DNA of 64,000 nucleotides from Actinomyces oris (GCF_001937665.1 NZ_MSKL01000009.1:1-64000); one strand, 5' to 3'. Shown: positions 16,263 to 26,303, numbered from the stretch's first letter. A program made the numbers and translations. The notes: generated from the sequence alone by a model not told the origin.

Positions 16263-16269
16263 GAGACCG

Positions 16270-16295
16270 GCGGCGGTGGTCCGCCCCACCGCCGC
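16270..16295 (-). terminator. Stem-loop after topA
   Basis: GCGGCGGTGG (16270-16279) pairs perfectly with CCACCGCCGC (16286-16295) around a 6-nt loop, just past the topA stop. There is no T-tract, as in many actinobacterial stem-loop terminators. Confidence 0.6.
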
Positions 16296-16303
16296 GGCCC
16301 CTT

Positions 16304-19249
16304 TTACTCCTCCTTCGAAGCAGCCGCCTTGCTCGTCGCCGTCTTCGCGGCGGTCTTCTTGGTGGCGGTGGTCTTCTTCGCCGTCGTCTTCTTGGCGGCG
16401 GTCTTGCGCGTCGTGGTCTTGCGCGTGGTGCGCTTCTTGGCCGGGCCCTTGGCGCGCTTGTCCGCGAGCAGCTCGAAGGCCCGCTCGGCGGTGATGGTGG
16501 CCGGGTCCTCACTGCGGGGCACGGTCACGTTGGTCTGCCCGTCAGTGATGTAGGGGCCGAAACGACCGTCCTTGATGACCACCGGCTTGTCAGTGGCCGG
16601 GTCCTGACCCAGCTCACGCAGCGGCCCGCGGGCGGCCGCCTGCCCTCGACGCCGCTTGGGCTGGGCGAAGATCTCCAGGGCCTGCTCCAGGGTCACGGCG
16701 AAGATCTGCTCCTCGGTCTCCAGGGAGCGCGAGTCCGTGCCCTTCTTGAGGTAGGGCCCGTAGCGGCCGTTCTGGGCAGTGATGTCCTCGCCCGACTCAG
16801 GATCCTGCCCGACGACGCGCGGCAGGCTCAGCAGGTCCAGGGCCTGCTCCAGCGTCACGGTCGACAGATCCATGGAGCGCAGGAGGCTGGCGGTGCGGGG
16901 CTTGGGTTTGGCCGCCTTCTTCGTCTTCGTGGACTTCGCCGCCTTCGCCGTCTTGGTCGCCGCCTCCCCGGCCTGGGCGGCTGCGGAGGCCTCAGCCCCG
17001 GCCGTCTCCTCCGGGTCTGGCAGGACCTCGGTGACGTAGGGGCCGTATCGGCCGTCCTTGGCGATGATGACGTGTCCGCTGACCGGGTCGACGCCGAGCT
17101 CGCGGCCATCGTCGGCGGCACGGGTGAAGAGCTCGCGGGCCTTGTCCACGGTCAGCTCGTCGGGGGCGAGGTCGGCCGGCACGTTGGCGCGCTTGCCCTC
17201 GGCGTCCTCCAGGTAGGGGCCGTAACGCCCCACCCGCAGGGTGATGCCCTCACCGATCTCGATGGAATTGACGGCGCGGGCGTCGATCTCACCGAGGTTG
17301 TCCACCAGGCCCTTGAGACCGTGGGCGCGCAGCGCGGCGGCCGCGGCGTCGAGATCACCCGAGGCGGCGGCCTGGGCGACCTCCTGTGCGACGGCGCCGC
17401 CCTGACCGTTGTAGAAGCGCCGCAGCCAGGCGACCCGGTCCTCCTCACCGGCGGCGATCCGGTCCAGGTCGCGCTCCATGGAGGCGGTGAAGTCGTAGTC
17501 GACGAGCTCGGCGAAGTTCTCCTCGAGCAGCCGGGTGACGGCGAAGGCGAGCCAGGTGGGCACCAGGGCCTGGCCGCGGTGGTCGACGTAGCCGCGGTCG
17601 GAGATCGTGGACATGGTGGCCGCGTAGGTCGAGGGGCGGCCGATCTCGCGCTCCTCGAGAGCCTTGACCAGGGATGCCTCGGTGTAGCGCGGCGGCGGCG
17701 TGGTCTCGTGGCCGGCGGCCTCGGCGGCCAGGGGGGCCAGCTCCTGGCCGGAGATCATCGCGGGCAGGCGCACGTCCTTGGAGTCCTTGGCGGCGGCGCC
17801 GGAGTCGTCCTGGTAGCGCTCGGCGTCGCGTCCCTCCTCGTAGGCGGCCAGGAAGCCGCGGAAGGTGATGACGGTGCCCGACGCCGTCAGACCGGCGGTG
17901 GAGAAGGTGGGGCCCGAGTCGCGCGACTCGCCGGCCGCCGGCGTCAGCGGCACCTCGACGGTCACGGTGGCGGTGGAGCCGACGGCGTCGGCCATCTGCG
18001 AGGCCACGGTCCGCTTCCAGATGAGCTCGTAGAGACGGAACTGGGCACCGGTCAGCTCGCCGGAGACCTGGGCCGGGGTGCGGAAGTGGTCGCCGGCGGG
18101 GCGGATCGCCTCGTGGGCCTCCTGGGCGCCCTTGGACTTGGAGGCGTAGACGCGGGGGCGCTCGGGGACGTACTCGGCCCCGTAGAGCTCGGCCACCTGC
18201 GAGCGGGCCGCGGCCACGGCCTGACCGGACAGGACCGTGGAGTCGGTACGCATGTAGGTGATGAAGCCGTTCTCGTAGAGGCCCTGCGCCACGCGCATGG
18301 TCTCGCGCGGGTTCATGCGCAGCTTGCGGGAGGCCTCCTGCTGGAGGGTGGAGGTGGTGAAGGGTGCCGCCGGGCGGCGCTTGTAGGGCTTGTCCTCCAC
18401 ACCGGCCACGCGCGGCTCTCCCCGACCGATGGCCTCGGCCACCGCGGTGGCCCCCACCTGGTGGAGGTGGACGGCGGAGGCCTTGAGCGCGGCGGGACGC
18501 AGCTGGCCGTCGTCGTTGAAGTCGCGGCCGGTGGCCACGCGCCGCCCGTCGAGGGTGACGAGCCGGGCGGTGAAGGAGGCGTCCTGGCGGGCGGCGACGT
18601 CCACTGCGGACAGGACGGTGGAGAAGGTGGCCTCCACTCCCCAGTAGGAGGCGGAGCGAAAGGCCATGCGCTCGCGCTCCCGCTCGACGACGAGGCGGGT
18701 GGCCACCGACTGGACGCGCCCGGCGGACAGGCCGGCGCGGACCTTGCGCCACAGGACCGGGCTGACCTCGTAGCCCACGAGGCGGTCCAGGATGCGGCGG
18801 GTCTCCTGGGCGTCGACGAGGTGGATGTCCAGGTCGCGGGTGTTGTCCAGGGCCCGGGTGACGGCCTCGCGGGTGATCTCGGTGAAGACCATGCGGCGCA
18901 CCGGGACCTTGGGCTTGAGGACCTGCTGAAGGTGCCAGGCGATGGCCTCGCCCTCACGGTCGTCGTCAGTGGCCAGGTAGAGCTCGTCGGCATCCTTGAG
19001 GGCCTTCTTGAGCTGGGCGACCGTCTTCTTCTTGTCAGGGTTGACGACGTAGTAGGGGGTGAAGTCGTCCTCGACGTCGACCGCGAACTTCCCGTAGGGC
19101 CCCTTCTTCATGGTGGCGGGCAGCTCGGAGGGCTGCGGCAGGTCGCGGATGTGCCCCACGGAGGCCTCGACGTCGAACTCCGGACCCAGGTAGCCGGCGA
19201 TGGAGCGCACCTTGTTGGGGGACTCCACGATGACGAGCTTGGTGGACAC
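16304..19249 (-). CDS. topA: DNA topoisomerase I
   Basis: Relaxes negatively supercoiled DNA by single-strand passage. The 981-residue protein starts at GTG 19249 behind GGAAGG. The Toprim domain begins KLVIVESPNKVRSIAGYL and has the DDDREGEAIAWH acidic cluster. The catalytic Tyr is in GFITYMRTDST. Several C-terminal Topo repeats (GRYGPY... units) replace zinc fingers. It ends in a Lys/Ala/Thr-rich tail of about 50 residues, a known actinobacterial feature that raises processivity. Single essential gene. Confidence 0.97.
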   Translation of the reverse strand: MSTKLVIVESPNKVRSIAGYLGPEFDVEASVGHIRDLPQPSELPATMKKGPYGKFAVDVEDDFTPYYVVNPDKKKTVAQLKKALKDADELYLATDDDREGEAIAWHLQQVLKPKVPVRRMVFTEITREAVTRALDNTRDLDIHLVDAQETRRILDRLVGYEVSPVLWRKVRAGLSAGRVQSVATRLVVERERERMAFRSASYWGVEATFSTVLSAVDVAARQDASFTARLVTLDGRRVATGRDFNDDGQLRPAALKASAVHLHQVGATAVAEAIGRGEPRVAGVEDKPYKRRPAAPFTTSTLQQEASRKLRMNPRETMRVAQGLYENGFITYMRTDSTVLSGQAVAAARSQVAELYGAEYVPERPRVYASKSKGAQEAHEAIRPAGDHFRTPAQVSGELTGAQFRLYELIWKRTVASQMADAVGSTATVTVEVPLTPAAGESRDSGPTFSTAGLTASGTVITFRGFLAAYEEGRDAERYQDDSGAAAKDSKDVRLPAMISGQELAPLAAEAAGHETTPPPRYTEASLVKALEEREIGRPSTYAATMSTISDRGYVDHRGQALVPTWLAFAVTRLLEENFAELVDYDFTASMERDLDRIAAGEEDRVAWLRRFYNGQGGAVAQEVAQAAASGDLDAAAAALRAHGLKGLVDNLGEIDARAVNSIEIGEGITLRVGRYGPYLEDAEGKRANVPADLAPDELTVDKARELFTRAADDGRELGVDPVSGHVIIAKDGRYGPYVTEVLPDPEETAGAEASAAAQAGEAATKTAKAAKSTKTKKAAKPKPRTASLLRSMDLSTVTLEQALDLLSLPRVVGQDPESGEDITAQNGRYGPYLKKGTDSRSLETEEQIFAVTLEQALEIFAQPKRRRGQAAARGPLRELGQDPATDKPVVIKDGRFGPYITDGQTNVTVPRSEDPATITAERAFELLADKRAKGPAKKRTTRKTTTRKTAAKKTTAKKTTATKKTAAKTATSKAAASKEE

Positions 19250-19462
19250 GTAAAGCCTTCCTCACGGGTGGTGCGCGGCTGGCCGCGGCTGGTTCACGAC
19301 GTCGGCGGGCCCCTGCGACCTCCGCGCGATCATGACGATCCAGGCGATCCGGGCCCCGACGAAGGGGGACGGTGGGGAGTCGGACTGTGCCGGCTCTCAG
19401 CCGACTGTAACGCACCACCCACCTTTTCCAACCAGGCAGTGTTCGGAAAAACGACTTTCGTC

Positions 19463-20797
19463 TCAGATGAGCTCGGCCAGGGCACCGCGTACGGCGGCCA
19501 GGCGCTGAGCGGCGATGTTCTCGTCGTAGGGCAGGTGCAGTCCGCGGCACTCAGCGGCCAGCTCGGCCAAGGAGCGGACCTCGGGGAAGCCGCGCGAGGC
19601 GAGCTGGGCGACCTCATCAACAACCGGCGAGCCCGAGGAGCCGGCCCCACCACCACGCAGGTCGACCCACTGACCCAGGCGCCTAGCCGCGCGGTCCAGG
19701 CTGGAGGTGACCGTGTGCAGGGCGTCGTTGAGCTGAGCGACCTGACCGCTCACGGCCCGCAGCACGGGGTCCAGTCCGCGGAAGCCGGACTCGAGCGCCT
19801 CGCACAGGTCCGTCAGGGAGTGCACGGCATCCACCTCGCTGCCGTCAAGGATGGACTGGGCGAAGCGCCCCACCATGAGGGTGAGCAGGCGCATGAGGGC
19901 CACGGAGAAGCGCAGCTCGGTGACCGACTGGTGCAGGACCTTGAGCCGCGAAGGCAGTCCGGTCAGCTCCGATCCCGCGGCCCCTGTGAGCTCGGCGATC
20001 CGCTCGGCGAGCATCTGCGTCTTGGTCTGGGTGCTGTTGCCGACGTCGTGGGAGACCAGCTGACCGATACGACCCACCCGCGCCTCCACCATCCGAGCGG
20101 AGTCGTGAGTGGCCTCCATGGTGGTGATGAGGCGCAGGTACTCGTCGAGCTCGAAGACCAGGGCGTTGGTGTCCTTCTCCATGGCGGCCACCGTGTTGAG
20201 GATCCGGGCCACGGCGCCCAGGCTCTCGGGAGCGACCGCCGGCACGCGCACCCCGGAGTTGACCAGGGCGGCCACCTCACGCGGCAGGGTCGCCAGCGTC
20301 ATGTCGTGCAACGAGGAGAAGCCCAGGGCCGTCAGCTCCGCGGCCAGCTCGCGACCACCGAACTCGCCGAGCTGGTGGCGCGAGGCGCCCCGGGCCTCGA
20401 GATCGCGCTCCTTGGCACGCACCCGGCGGTAGGCCTCCTCGACCTTGTCCCGGGTCACGGCGTCCATCGGTTTGATCCGCACTGAGAGGTACCCCTGACG
20501 CAGCGGCACGATCGTGGCGAAGACCCGGTAGTCCAGACCGTCCACCGCGCGGTTGGTGATGTAGCCGCAGGCCGGACGCTGGGACTGCAGATCGTCCCAG
20601 ATGAGGCGGAAGAGGCCGGCCGGCATGTCCAGGTGACGAATGATGTTGTGCGGAGCCCCGATGAGACGTTCACGCGAGTAGCGCGAGAGCGTATCGAATG
20701 TCCGGTTGGTGTTCTTAATAACACCTTTGAGGTCCGTGGTGGAAAAGAAGATGTCCTGTGGATCGAACAAGCGCTCGTACCCGACCTGCGATTCCAT
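19463..20797 (-). CDS. Aer-type PAS protein without a signalling output domain, copy 1
   Basis: The 444-residue soluble protein has an N-terminal PAS domain (about 15-115) of the Aer type: FFSTTDLKGVIKNTNRTF, IGAPHNIIRHLDMPAGLF and LDYRVFATIVPL. In E. coli Aer this PAS fold binds FAD and reports redox state. The remaining 320 residues are predicted helical with no methyl-accepting, kinase, GGDEF or transmembrane part. It is paralogous to the gene at 20967-22319 along its whole length. A strong AAGGAG site precedes the ATG at 20797. Actinomyces is not known to swim, so a chemotaxis role is unlikely. Function unknown; a cytoplasmic redox sensor is a guess. Confidence 0.75.
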   Translation of the reverse strand: MESQVGYERLFDPQDIFFSTTDLKGVIKNTNRTFDTLSRYSRERLIGAPHNIIRHLDMPAGLFRLIWDDLQSQRPACGYITNRAVDGLDYRVFATIVPLRQGYLSVRIKPMDAVTRDKVEEAYRRVRAKERDLEARGASRHQLGEFGGRELAAELTALGFSSLHDMTLATLPREVAALVNSGVRVPAVAPESLGAVARILNTVAAMEKDTNALVFELDEYLRLITTMEATHDSARMVEARVGRIGQLVSHDVGNSTQTKTQMLAERIAELTGAAGSELTGLPSRLKVLHQSVTELRFSVALMRLLTLMVGRFAQSILDGSEVDAVHSLTDLCEALESGFRGLDPVLRAVSGQVAQLNDALHTVTSSLDRAARRLGQWVDLRGGGAGSSGSPVVDEVAQLASRGFPEVRSLAELAAECRGLHLPYDENIAAQRLAAVRGALAELI

Positions 20798-20966
20798 GGG
20801 TGCTCTCCTTCATGGTAGATGGTTCGCGGGAGCACCTCGTCGAGGACCATTTCCTTAGCTCCTCGCACAGTGCCGGAAAAACCTTAATGACACGCGCGGG
20901 CCCGCGGAAGACTATTTATGACATTGTCACCAATGAGGTGGAATCTATATTGTGGATTATCACCAA

Positions 20967-22319
20967 CTACTCCCCCAGGCGGCTCAGACTCTCGCGGACC
21001 GTCGCCACCCGCTCACGGATGACGGACTCGTCCAGGGTCACGACGACGCCGCGAGCCTTGGCGGCCAGCTCGGCCAGCGAGGCCGTCTCCGGGAAGCCCT
21101 GCTCACCCACGGCGATGGCCTCCTGCAGGGCGGCCTCGGCGTCGACACCCTCGACGAGAGCCTGGGCCCCCTCATCCTGAAGCGCGCGGATCCAGCGCTG
21201 GAAGGGCCGCTTGACACGGTCGAGGTTGCTGACCACGGAGCGAAGATCGCCCTCCAGGCGCTCGGCCAGGTTCGCCGCCTCCTGGCAGGAGGGCACGAGC
21301 TCCTCCAGGTCGGAGAGCATCGCCTCGGCGAGGTCACCGATGGCGTCAGCGGACTCCCCCTCCTGACCGTCCAGGACGGCGGCGGCGAAGATGCCGGCCA
21401 TGAGGGTGTGCAGACGCATCATCGAGCTGCGGAAGCGCACCTCGGAGGCCGCCTCGTAGAGCGCCACCAGGGAGGAGTTGAGCTGACGGAGCACCTCGAC
21501 GGCCTGAGCCCCGCGCTCCTTGACGCGCTCGGAGACAGTGGGGACGGAGGACTCGCCGTCGGGACTGGTCACCTCCTCCATGAGGGAGCCCACACGGTTG
21601 GCCCGGTCAATGACCGAGCGCACTCCGCCGGCCCAGGAGCCCAGGCCGTTGATGAGCTCCTGGTACTCGCCGAGCTGGTAGATGAGCTCGTCGGTGTCCC
21701 GCTCGATCGCCCCGACGGCCTGAAGGACGGCGAACATGGGATCGTCCGACTCGGCGCGCGGCGGCACTCGGACGCCCTCGACGACCAGCAGCGCCAGCTC
21801 GCGCGGGAGGGCGGCCCGGGCGAAGTTGTGCAGGTCGTGGTACTGGAGCCTCGCCAGCTCCTCAGTCAGCAGCGACGCCCCGTGCTCGGCGACCTCCCGG
21901 CGTCCGTGGCCCTCCTCGGCGTAGGCGCGCTCGGCGGCCCGGACGCGGGCGTAGATCTCCTTGACGGGGGTGAACATGGCGTGGTTGGTCGGGCGCACAC
22001 GCACGGACAGGTAGCCGTCGGTCAGCGGGGCGATCGTGGCGAAGACCCAGTAGTCCAACCCGTCCTTGGCCCGATTGAGCACGTAGACGCAGGAGGAGCG
22101 CCCCTGCTCGAGCTCATCCCACATGAGCTTGAAGGCTCCAGCGGGCATATCATCATGCCGAATGATGTTGTGCGGAGAGCCGACGAGCTCCTCGGCGCTA
22201 TGACGGGACAGCGAATCGAAGACCCGGTTCGTTCTGCGAATGACGCCCTTGGTATCCGTCGTTGAGAAGAACAGGTCCTCGGCACCGAAGCGGCGCTCGT
22301 TGCCATCGACGTATTCCAT
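20967..22319 (-). CDS. Aer-type PAS protein without a signalling output domain, copy 2
   Basis: The 450-residue paralogue of the downstream gene at 19463-20797 has PAS motifs FFSTTDTKGVIRRTNRVF, VGSPHNIIRHDDMPAGAF and LDYWVFATIAPL. A helical region shares RELALLVVEGVRVP, EVRFRSSMMRLHTLM and GFPETASLAELAAKARG with copy 1. The start at 22319 follows AGGAG. A 169-bp AT-rich gap separates the copies, so each may have its own promoter. Confidence 0.75.
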   Translation of the reverse strand: MEYVDGNERRFGAEDLFFSTTDTKGVIRRTNRVFDSLSRHSAEELVGSPHNIIRHDDMPAGAFKLMWDELEQGRSSCVYVLNRAKDGLDYWVFATIAPLTDGYLSVRVRPTNHAMFTPVKEIYARVRAAERAYAEEGHGRREVAEHGASLLTEELARLQYHDLHNFARAALPRELALLVVEGVRVPPRAESDDPMFAVLQAVGAIERDTDELIYQLGEYQELINGLGSWAGGVRSVIDRANRVGSLMEEVTSPDGESSVPTVSERVKERGAQAVEVLRQLNSSLVALYEAASEVRFRSSMMRLHTLMAGIFAAAVLDGQEGESADAIGDLAEAMLSDLEELVPSCQEAANLAERLEGDLRSVVSNLDRVKRPFQRWIRALQDEGAQALVEGVDAEAALQEAIAVGEQGFPETASLAELAAKARGVVVTLDESVIRERVATVRESLSRLGE

Positions 22320-22612
22320 GACTCTCCTGCTGTTGCTGTATGAGGGAAATGAGGTCGGCGCCGGCTCACCGGCGGCGACACACTGGATGAGGAGACGGCT
22401 GAGATACCACTGGGCCGCTCTCTATGGGGCTACGCTACGGAGTAACGTTCTGGTGCACACGAATGTGGAGATCAACAACCAAGACGCATGACCGCATAAG
22501 CATGTCACAGCACTCGCGTCACTGCGTCACCGTTCGGTCTCAGATCGGTAACACAGTCGAGACACAGGTTGCGCTGTGGTCGAGCACAGCGCCTTCCTGT
22601 TGAATAGACGAC

Positions 22613-23359
22613 GTGACTAACGCCCCCACCGAGAACCTCACCCGCGCCGATGGCTCCCCCTTACGCGTCCTGGTCGTCGACGACGAGCAGATGCTCGCCG
22701 ACCTGCTCGCCTCCGCCCTGCGTTACGAGGGTTGGGAGGTCACGACCGCCGGGACCGGGATCGCAGCCGTCCGCTCCGCCCAGGAGATCGACCCGGACGT
22801 CATCGTCCTGGACATCATGCTGCCCGACTTCGACGGCCTGGAGGTCATGCGTCGGGTGCGTGGCCACCACCCGAATGTACCGGTCCTGTTCCTGACGGCC
22901 AAGGACGCCGTCGAGGACCGGGTGGCCGGGCTGACCGCCGGCGGCGACGACTACGTCACCAAGCCCTTCTCCCTGGAGGAGGTCGTGGCCCGGCTGCGCG
23001 CCCTGCTGCGCCGCTCCGGGGCCAGTGAGGAGAAGCCCGCATCCCTGCTGGAGGTCGGGGACCTGCGCATGGATGAGGACTCCCACGAGGTCTGGCGCGG
23101 TGACGACGAGATCCAGCTGACCGCCACCGAGTTCGAGCTGCTGCGCTACCTCATGCGCAACCCCCGCCGGGTCCTGTCCAAGCCGCAGATCCTGGACCGG
23201 GTGTGGAACTACGACTTCGGCGGCCAGGCCAATATCGTCGAGCTCTACATCTCCTACCTGCGCCGCAAGATCGACAAGGGCCGTGAGCCCATGATCCACA
23301 CGATGCGCGGCGTCGGATACGTCCTCAAGCCGGTTGCCGGCACGGACGAGCGCGCCTGA
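22613..23359 (+). CDS. OmpR-family response regulator
   Basis: The 248-residue regulator has a receiver domain (VLVVDDEQMLADLL, phospho-Asp in VIVLDIMLPDFDG, FLTAKDA, VTKPFSLEE) and a winged-helix domain (DDEIQLTATEFELLRYLMRNPRRVLSK ... NIVELYISYLRRKI ... TMRGVGYVLKP). It looks like the MprA/TrcR branch of actinobacterial regulators. It starts at GTG 22613 with a poor ribosome-binding site. The kinase gene follows after 10 bp. Confidence 0.93.
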   Translation: MTNAPTENLTRADGSPLRVLVVDDEQMLADLLASALRYEGWEVTTAGTGIAAVRSAQEIDPDVIVLDIMLPDFDGLEVMRRVRGHHPNVPVLFLTAKDAVEDRVAGLTAGGDDYVTKPFSLEEVVARLRALLRRSGASEEKPASLLEVGDLRMDEDSHEVWRGDDEIQLTATEFELLRYLMRNPRRVLSKPQILDRVWNYDFGGQANIVELYISYLRRKIDKGREPMIHTMRGVGYVLKPVAGTDERA

Positions 23360-23369
23360 GCACCCGCAG

Positions 23370-25052
23370 ATGTCCCAGCAGCCAGCACCGACCAGGTGGC
23401 GGATGAGCCTGCGCTCGTGGCGGCCCGGCTCATTGCTCACGCCTCCTCGCAGTCTGCGCACCCGGCTGGTGGTCGGGGTGCTCGGGCTGGTCCTGGTCAT
23501 GGCGGCGGTCATGAGCGCCTTCTCCACCGTCAGCCTGCGCCACACCCTCATGACGCGGACGGACAGTCAGCTGATGGCGGCCGCCCAGCGCGCCGCCGAC
23601 AAGCGCCACGACCTGACGCAGGAGGCCAGGAAGGCCTCCGAGGAGACGGCCCAGGAGGGCGCGGAGAAACCCGACGGCCAGCCCGACGGGACGGGCGGGA
23701 CCGACGGCGCCCCCGACAAGCAGGGGGTCCCTCCCGGCCTCGACGCCGCCGGGCAGTCCACCGGCACGCTGACGCTCATCACCGCGCAGACATCGGCCGC
23801 CGGCAGCGAGGCCGCCGCCTACATCGACAAGAACGGTCACTACGCGGCCATCTCCAAGGAGGACTGCCGGCTGCTGCTGTCCGAGGCCACCGAGGACCAC
23901 CCCGTCACCGTCCACCTGCACCACCTGGGCAGCTACCGGGTGGTGGCCACGCGTGACGAGGCCTCGGGCAGCACGGTCATCACCGGGCTCTCCTTGGAGG
24001 GGGACAAGGCGCTCATCCGCACCCAGCTGCTCATCGAGCTGGCGGTGGCGCTGGTGGGAGCCCTCGTGGTGGCCCTGGCCGGGCGGACCATGGTGCGTTC
24101 CTCCTTGGCGCCCCTGGAGCGGGTGGCCCGCACCGCGCACCGCGTGGCCTCTCAGCCGCTGGAGCGCGGCGAGGTGAGCATCGAGGACCGCGTGGAGAAG
24201 GCGGACCTGGACTCCTCGGCCGAGGTCGGGCAAGTCGGCGGCGCCCTCAACACGCTGCTGGGGCACGTGGAGTCCGCCCTGGCCGCGCGCCAGCGCTCAG
24301 AGACGCAGGTACGCCAGTTCGTGGCCGACGCCTCCCACGAGCTGCGCACACCACTGGCCTCGATCCGCGGCTACACCGAGCTCATCCGCCGGGAGGGGGC
24401 CGATGCCGACCTGCCGGAGGAGGCCACCTACGCCCTGGAGCGCGTGCACTCCGAGTCGGTGCGGATGACGGCCCTCGTCGAGGACCTGCTGCTGCTGGCC
24501 CGCCTGGACGCCGGGCGCGAGCTGCGCCGCGAGGAGGTGGACCTGGTCGGCCTCCTGGTGGACACGGTGGCCGATGCCCGTGCGGCCGGCCCCGACCACG
24601 ACTGGCAGCTGGACCTGGCCGTCCTGGAGCCGCCGGCCGACGCCACTGCCGAGGAGGCCGAGGACTTCCTGCCTGAGCCCCCACTGGTCATCGGTGATGA
24701 GGCCCGCCTGCGTCAGGTCATCGTCAACCTTCTGGCCAACGCCTGGGTCCACACCCCCGCCGGCAGCCACGTGACCACGACACTGGCGCGCGAGGGCGGC
24801 ACGCTCATCGTGCGCATCCACGACGACGGCCCGGGGATCGCTCCGGACGTGCGCGAGCGCCTCTTCGAGCGCTTCGCCCGGGGGGACTCCTCACGTGAGC
24901 GGCGCACCGGCTCGACGGGCCTGGGCATGTCGATCGCGCTGGCGATCATCCAGTCCCACGGCGGCCGCATCGACGTCGACTCCTCCACCGCTCCCGAGGA
25001 CCACGGGACCACCTTCACCGTCAGGCTCCCGGCCGCCACTGTCGAGGATTAG
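23370..25052 (+). CDS. Sensor histidine kinase (HAMP-HisKA-HATPase)
   Basis: The 560-residue membrane kinase partners the regulator at 22613-23359. After a short cytoplasmic N-terminus come a first transmembrane segment (RLVVGVLGLVLVMAAVM) and an extracellular domain of about 165 residues with a Gly/Pro/Asp-rich stretch. A second transmembrane segment (LLIELAVALVGALVVALAG), HAMP and HisKA (DASHELRTPLASIRGY, His about 323) follow, then the ATPase (NLLANAWVHTP, DDGPGIAP, GLGMSIAL). I took the ATG at 23370; the ATG at 23403 is a possible alternative. Signal unknown. Confidence 0.92.
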   Translation: MSQQPAPTRWRMSLRSWRPGSLLTPPRSLRTRLVVGVLGLVLVMAAVMSAFSTVSLRHTLMTRTDSQLMAAAQRAADKRHDLTQEARKASEETAQEGAEKPDGQPDGTGGTDGAPDKQGVPPGLDAAGQSTGTLTLITAQTSAAGSEAAAYIDKNGHYAAISKEDCRLLLSEATEDHPVTVHLHHLGSYRVVATRDEASGSTVITGLSLEGDKALIRTQLLIELAVALVGALVVALAGRTMVRSSLAPLERVARTAHRVASQPLERGEVSIEDRVEKADLDSSAEVGQVGGALNTLLGHVESALAARQRSETQVRQFVADASHELRTPLASIRGYTELIRREGADADLPEEATYALERVHSESVRMTALVEDLLLLARLDAGRELRREEVDLVGLLVDTVADARAAGPDHDWQLDLAVLEPPADATAEEAEDFLPEPPLVIGDEARLRQVIVNLLANAWVHTPAGSHVTTTLAREGGTLIVRIHDDGPGIAPDVRERLFERFARGDSSRERRTGSTGLGMSIALAIIQSHGGRIDVDSSTAPEDHGTTFTVRLPAATVED

Positions 25053-25081
25053 GGTCCAGAACCCACCCCTCAGGGCCGGCC

Positions 25082-25190
25082 ACTGCACGAGGGCCGGGAG
25101 CCACTAAAAGAGGGTCGGCTGTACTCCACGCAGGTCGGGCCTTCGTGCAGTACGCACAACCCGTGGCCAGTAGGTCCCGACTTTCGTGGA
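25082..25190. repeat. Dispersed intergenic repeat B, copy 1
   Basis: About 110 bp beginning CTGCACGAGGG and containing CTTCGTGCAGTACGCACAAC, ending in a GTGGAG/GCAGTA element. A colinear copy of about the same length lies at 35739-35850, roughly three quarters identical by eye. The ends carry related TGCACGA/TCGTGCA elements in inverse orientation. The rest of the 25053-25247 spacer shows nothing else. Confidence 0.7.
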
Positions 25191-25247
25191 GCGGACAACG
25201 AACGCCCCTCGGCGAGGGCTCACGTGCTCGACGGCGTCGAGTGCCCG

Positions 25248-26303
25248 TCAGTCGCGATGGCGGGGGTCGTGCTTGCGGCGGGTGCGGCCCCAGTCGGTGA
25301 GTGAGACGAGCGCGGACAGGGACAGGCAGGTGACGCCGACGACGGCCACAGACCCGGTGGCGTAGGCACCGAAGAGCTGCCAGCGCGAGTCCGGACCGTC
25401 CAGGTGCCGCCACACCCAGGCCCCCAGACCGAGCGCCCCCAGGGTGCACACGATGCCGGTAACGGCCAACAGAATGTTGCCGACGAACTGGTGCCACAGA
25501 CGCGGCCCGGCGGCCGTCACCGGGATCGTCCCCACGGTGGTCAGCTCGGGCACCTCACCGGAGCCCTCCTCCCCGGTTCCCTCGCGCAGGGACCAGGGGG
25601 CGCGCCAGGCCCCGCCGGCCACGGCGAAGGCCCCCCAGGCCACGGGCACGAAGATCCCGGCCAGGACGTCGGAGGGGCGGTGCCACTGGCACACGAGGGT
25701 GGAGTAGCCCATGGCGATGGTGAACAGCGCCCCCGCCCAGGCCGACAGCGGCCGCCAGCGCCGCCCGGACAGCAGGATGAGGGCGACCGCGGCGGAGGCC
25801 GCCATGGTCGTGTGCCCCGAGGGGAGGGTGTTGGCGTTGTCCCAGCGCTCGGTGATGTTGAAGTCGGGCCGCCACAGGAACTGGTACTTGAGGATCTGGG
25901 TGGTCAGGTTGGCCCCGGCCACGGCGACGACGGCCCACACGGCGCGCCGGTGGCTGCGCCGCAGCAGACCGATGACGAGGATCGTCACCACGAGGACGAC
26001 CGCCGCCGGCATGGACACCACGGACAGCAGGGTGCGGGCGTGGGCGCTCACGTAGTGCGAGCCGATCTCCGAGCCCTCCAGGGCCATGGCGTCAAGAACC
26101 TGGCCGGTGTGGGTGAATACGAACAGTCGCCACAGGCCGAGCGTCGCCGCCAGGCAGGACAGGGACAGCAGACCTCCGCGCAGACGCAGCTGTCCCAGGG
26201 AGCGGGAGGTCTGCGTCTGGAAGGAGGCCACCGGCCGATCGTAGGTTCTCGCCCGCACCATCCAATAGGAAGTCAGCAGCGATTCCTGTGCGGGACTGCT
26301 CAC
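25248..26303 (-). CDS. PAP2-superfamily membrane phosphatase
   Basis: The 351-residue integral membrane protein has the three PAP2 motifs: KYQFLWRP (KX6RP type), PSGHT, and SxxxxxxHRPSD as STLVCQWHRPSDVLAG. It is expected to dephosphorylate a lipid phosphate such as undecaprenyl or phosphatidyl glycerol phosphate on the outer face of the membrane. Two further hydrophobic segments follow the catalytic domain. It starts at GTG 26303 with GGAGG ten bases upstream and lies 69 bp behind srtC1, so it may be read through from the fimbrial operon. Confidence 0.87.
   Translation of the reverse strand: MSSPAQESLLTSYWMVRARTYDRPVASFQTQTSRSLGQLRLRGGLLSLSCLAATLGLWRLFVFTHTGQVLDAMALEGSEIGSHYVSAHARTLLSVVSMPAAVVLVVTILVIGLLRRSHRRAVWAVVAVAGANLTTQILKYQFLWRPDFNITERWDNANTLPSGHTTMAASAAVALILLSGRRWRPLSAWAGALFTIAMGYSTLVCQWHRPSDVLAGIFVPVAWGAFAVAGGAWRAPWSLREGTGEEGSGEVPELTTVGTIPVTAAGPRLWHQFVGNILLAVTGIVCTLGALGLGAWVWRHLDGPDSRWQLFGAYATGSVAVVGVTCLSLSALVSLTDWGRTRRKHDPRHRD

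Noticed and set aside
17072-20485. Open frame of more than 1100 codons on the plus strand
   Set aside because: It lies antisense to topA and then to a PAS gene. Both have unmistakable domains on the minus strand, and the frame crosses their gap without a start signal.
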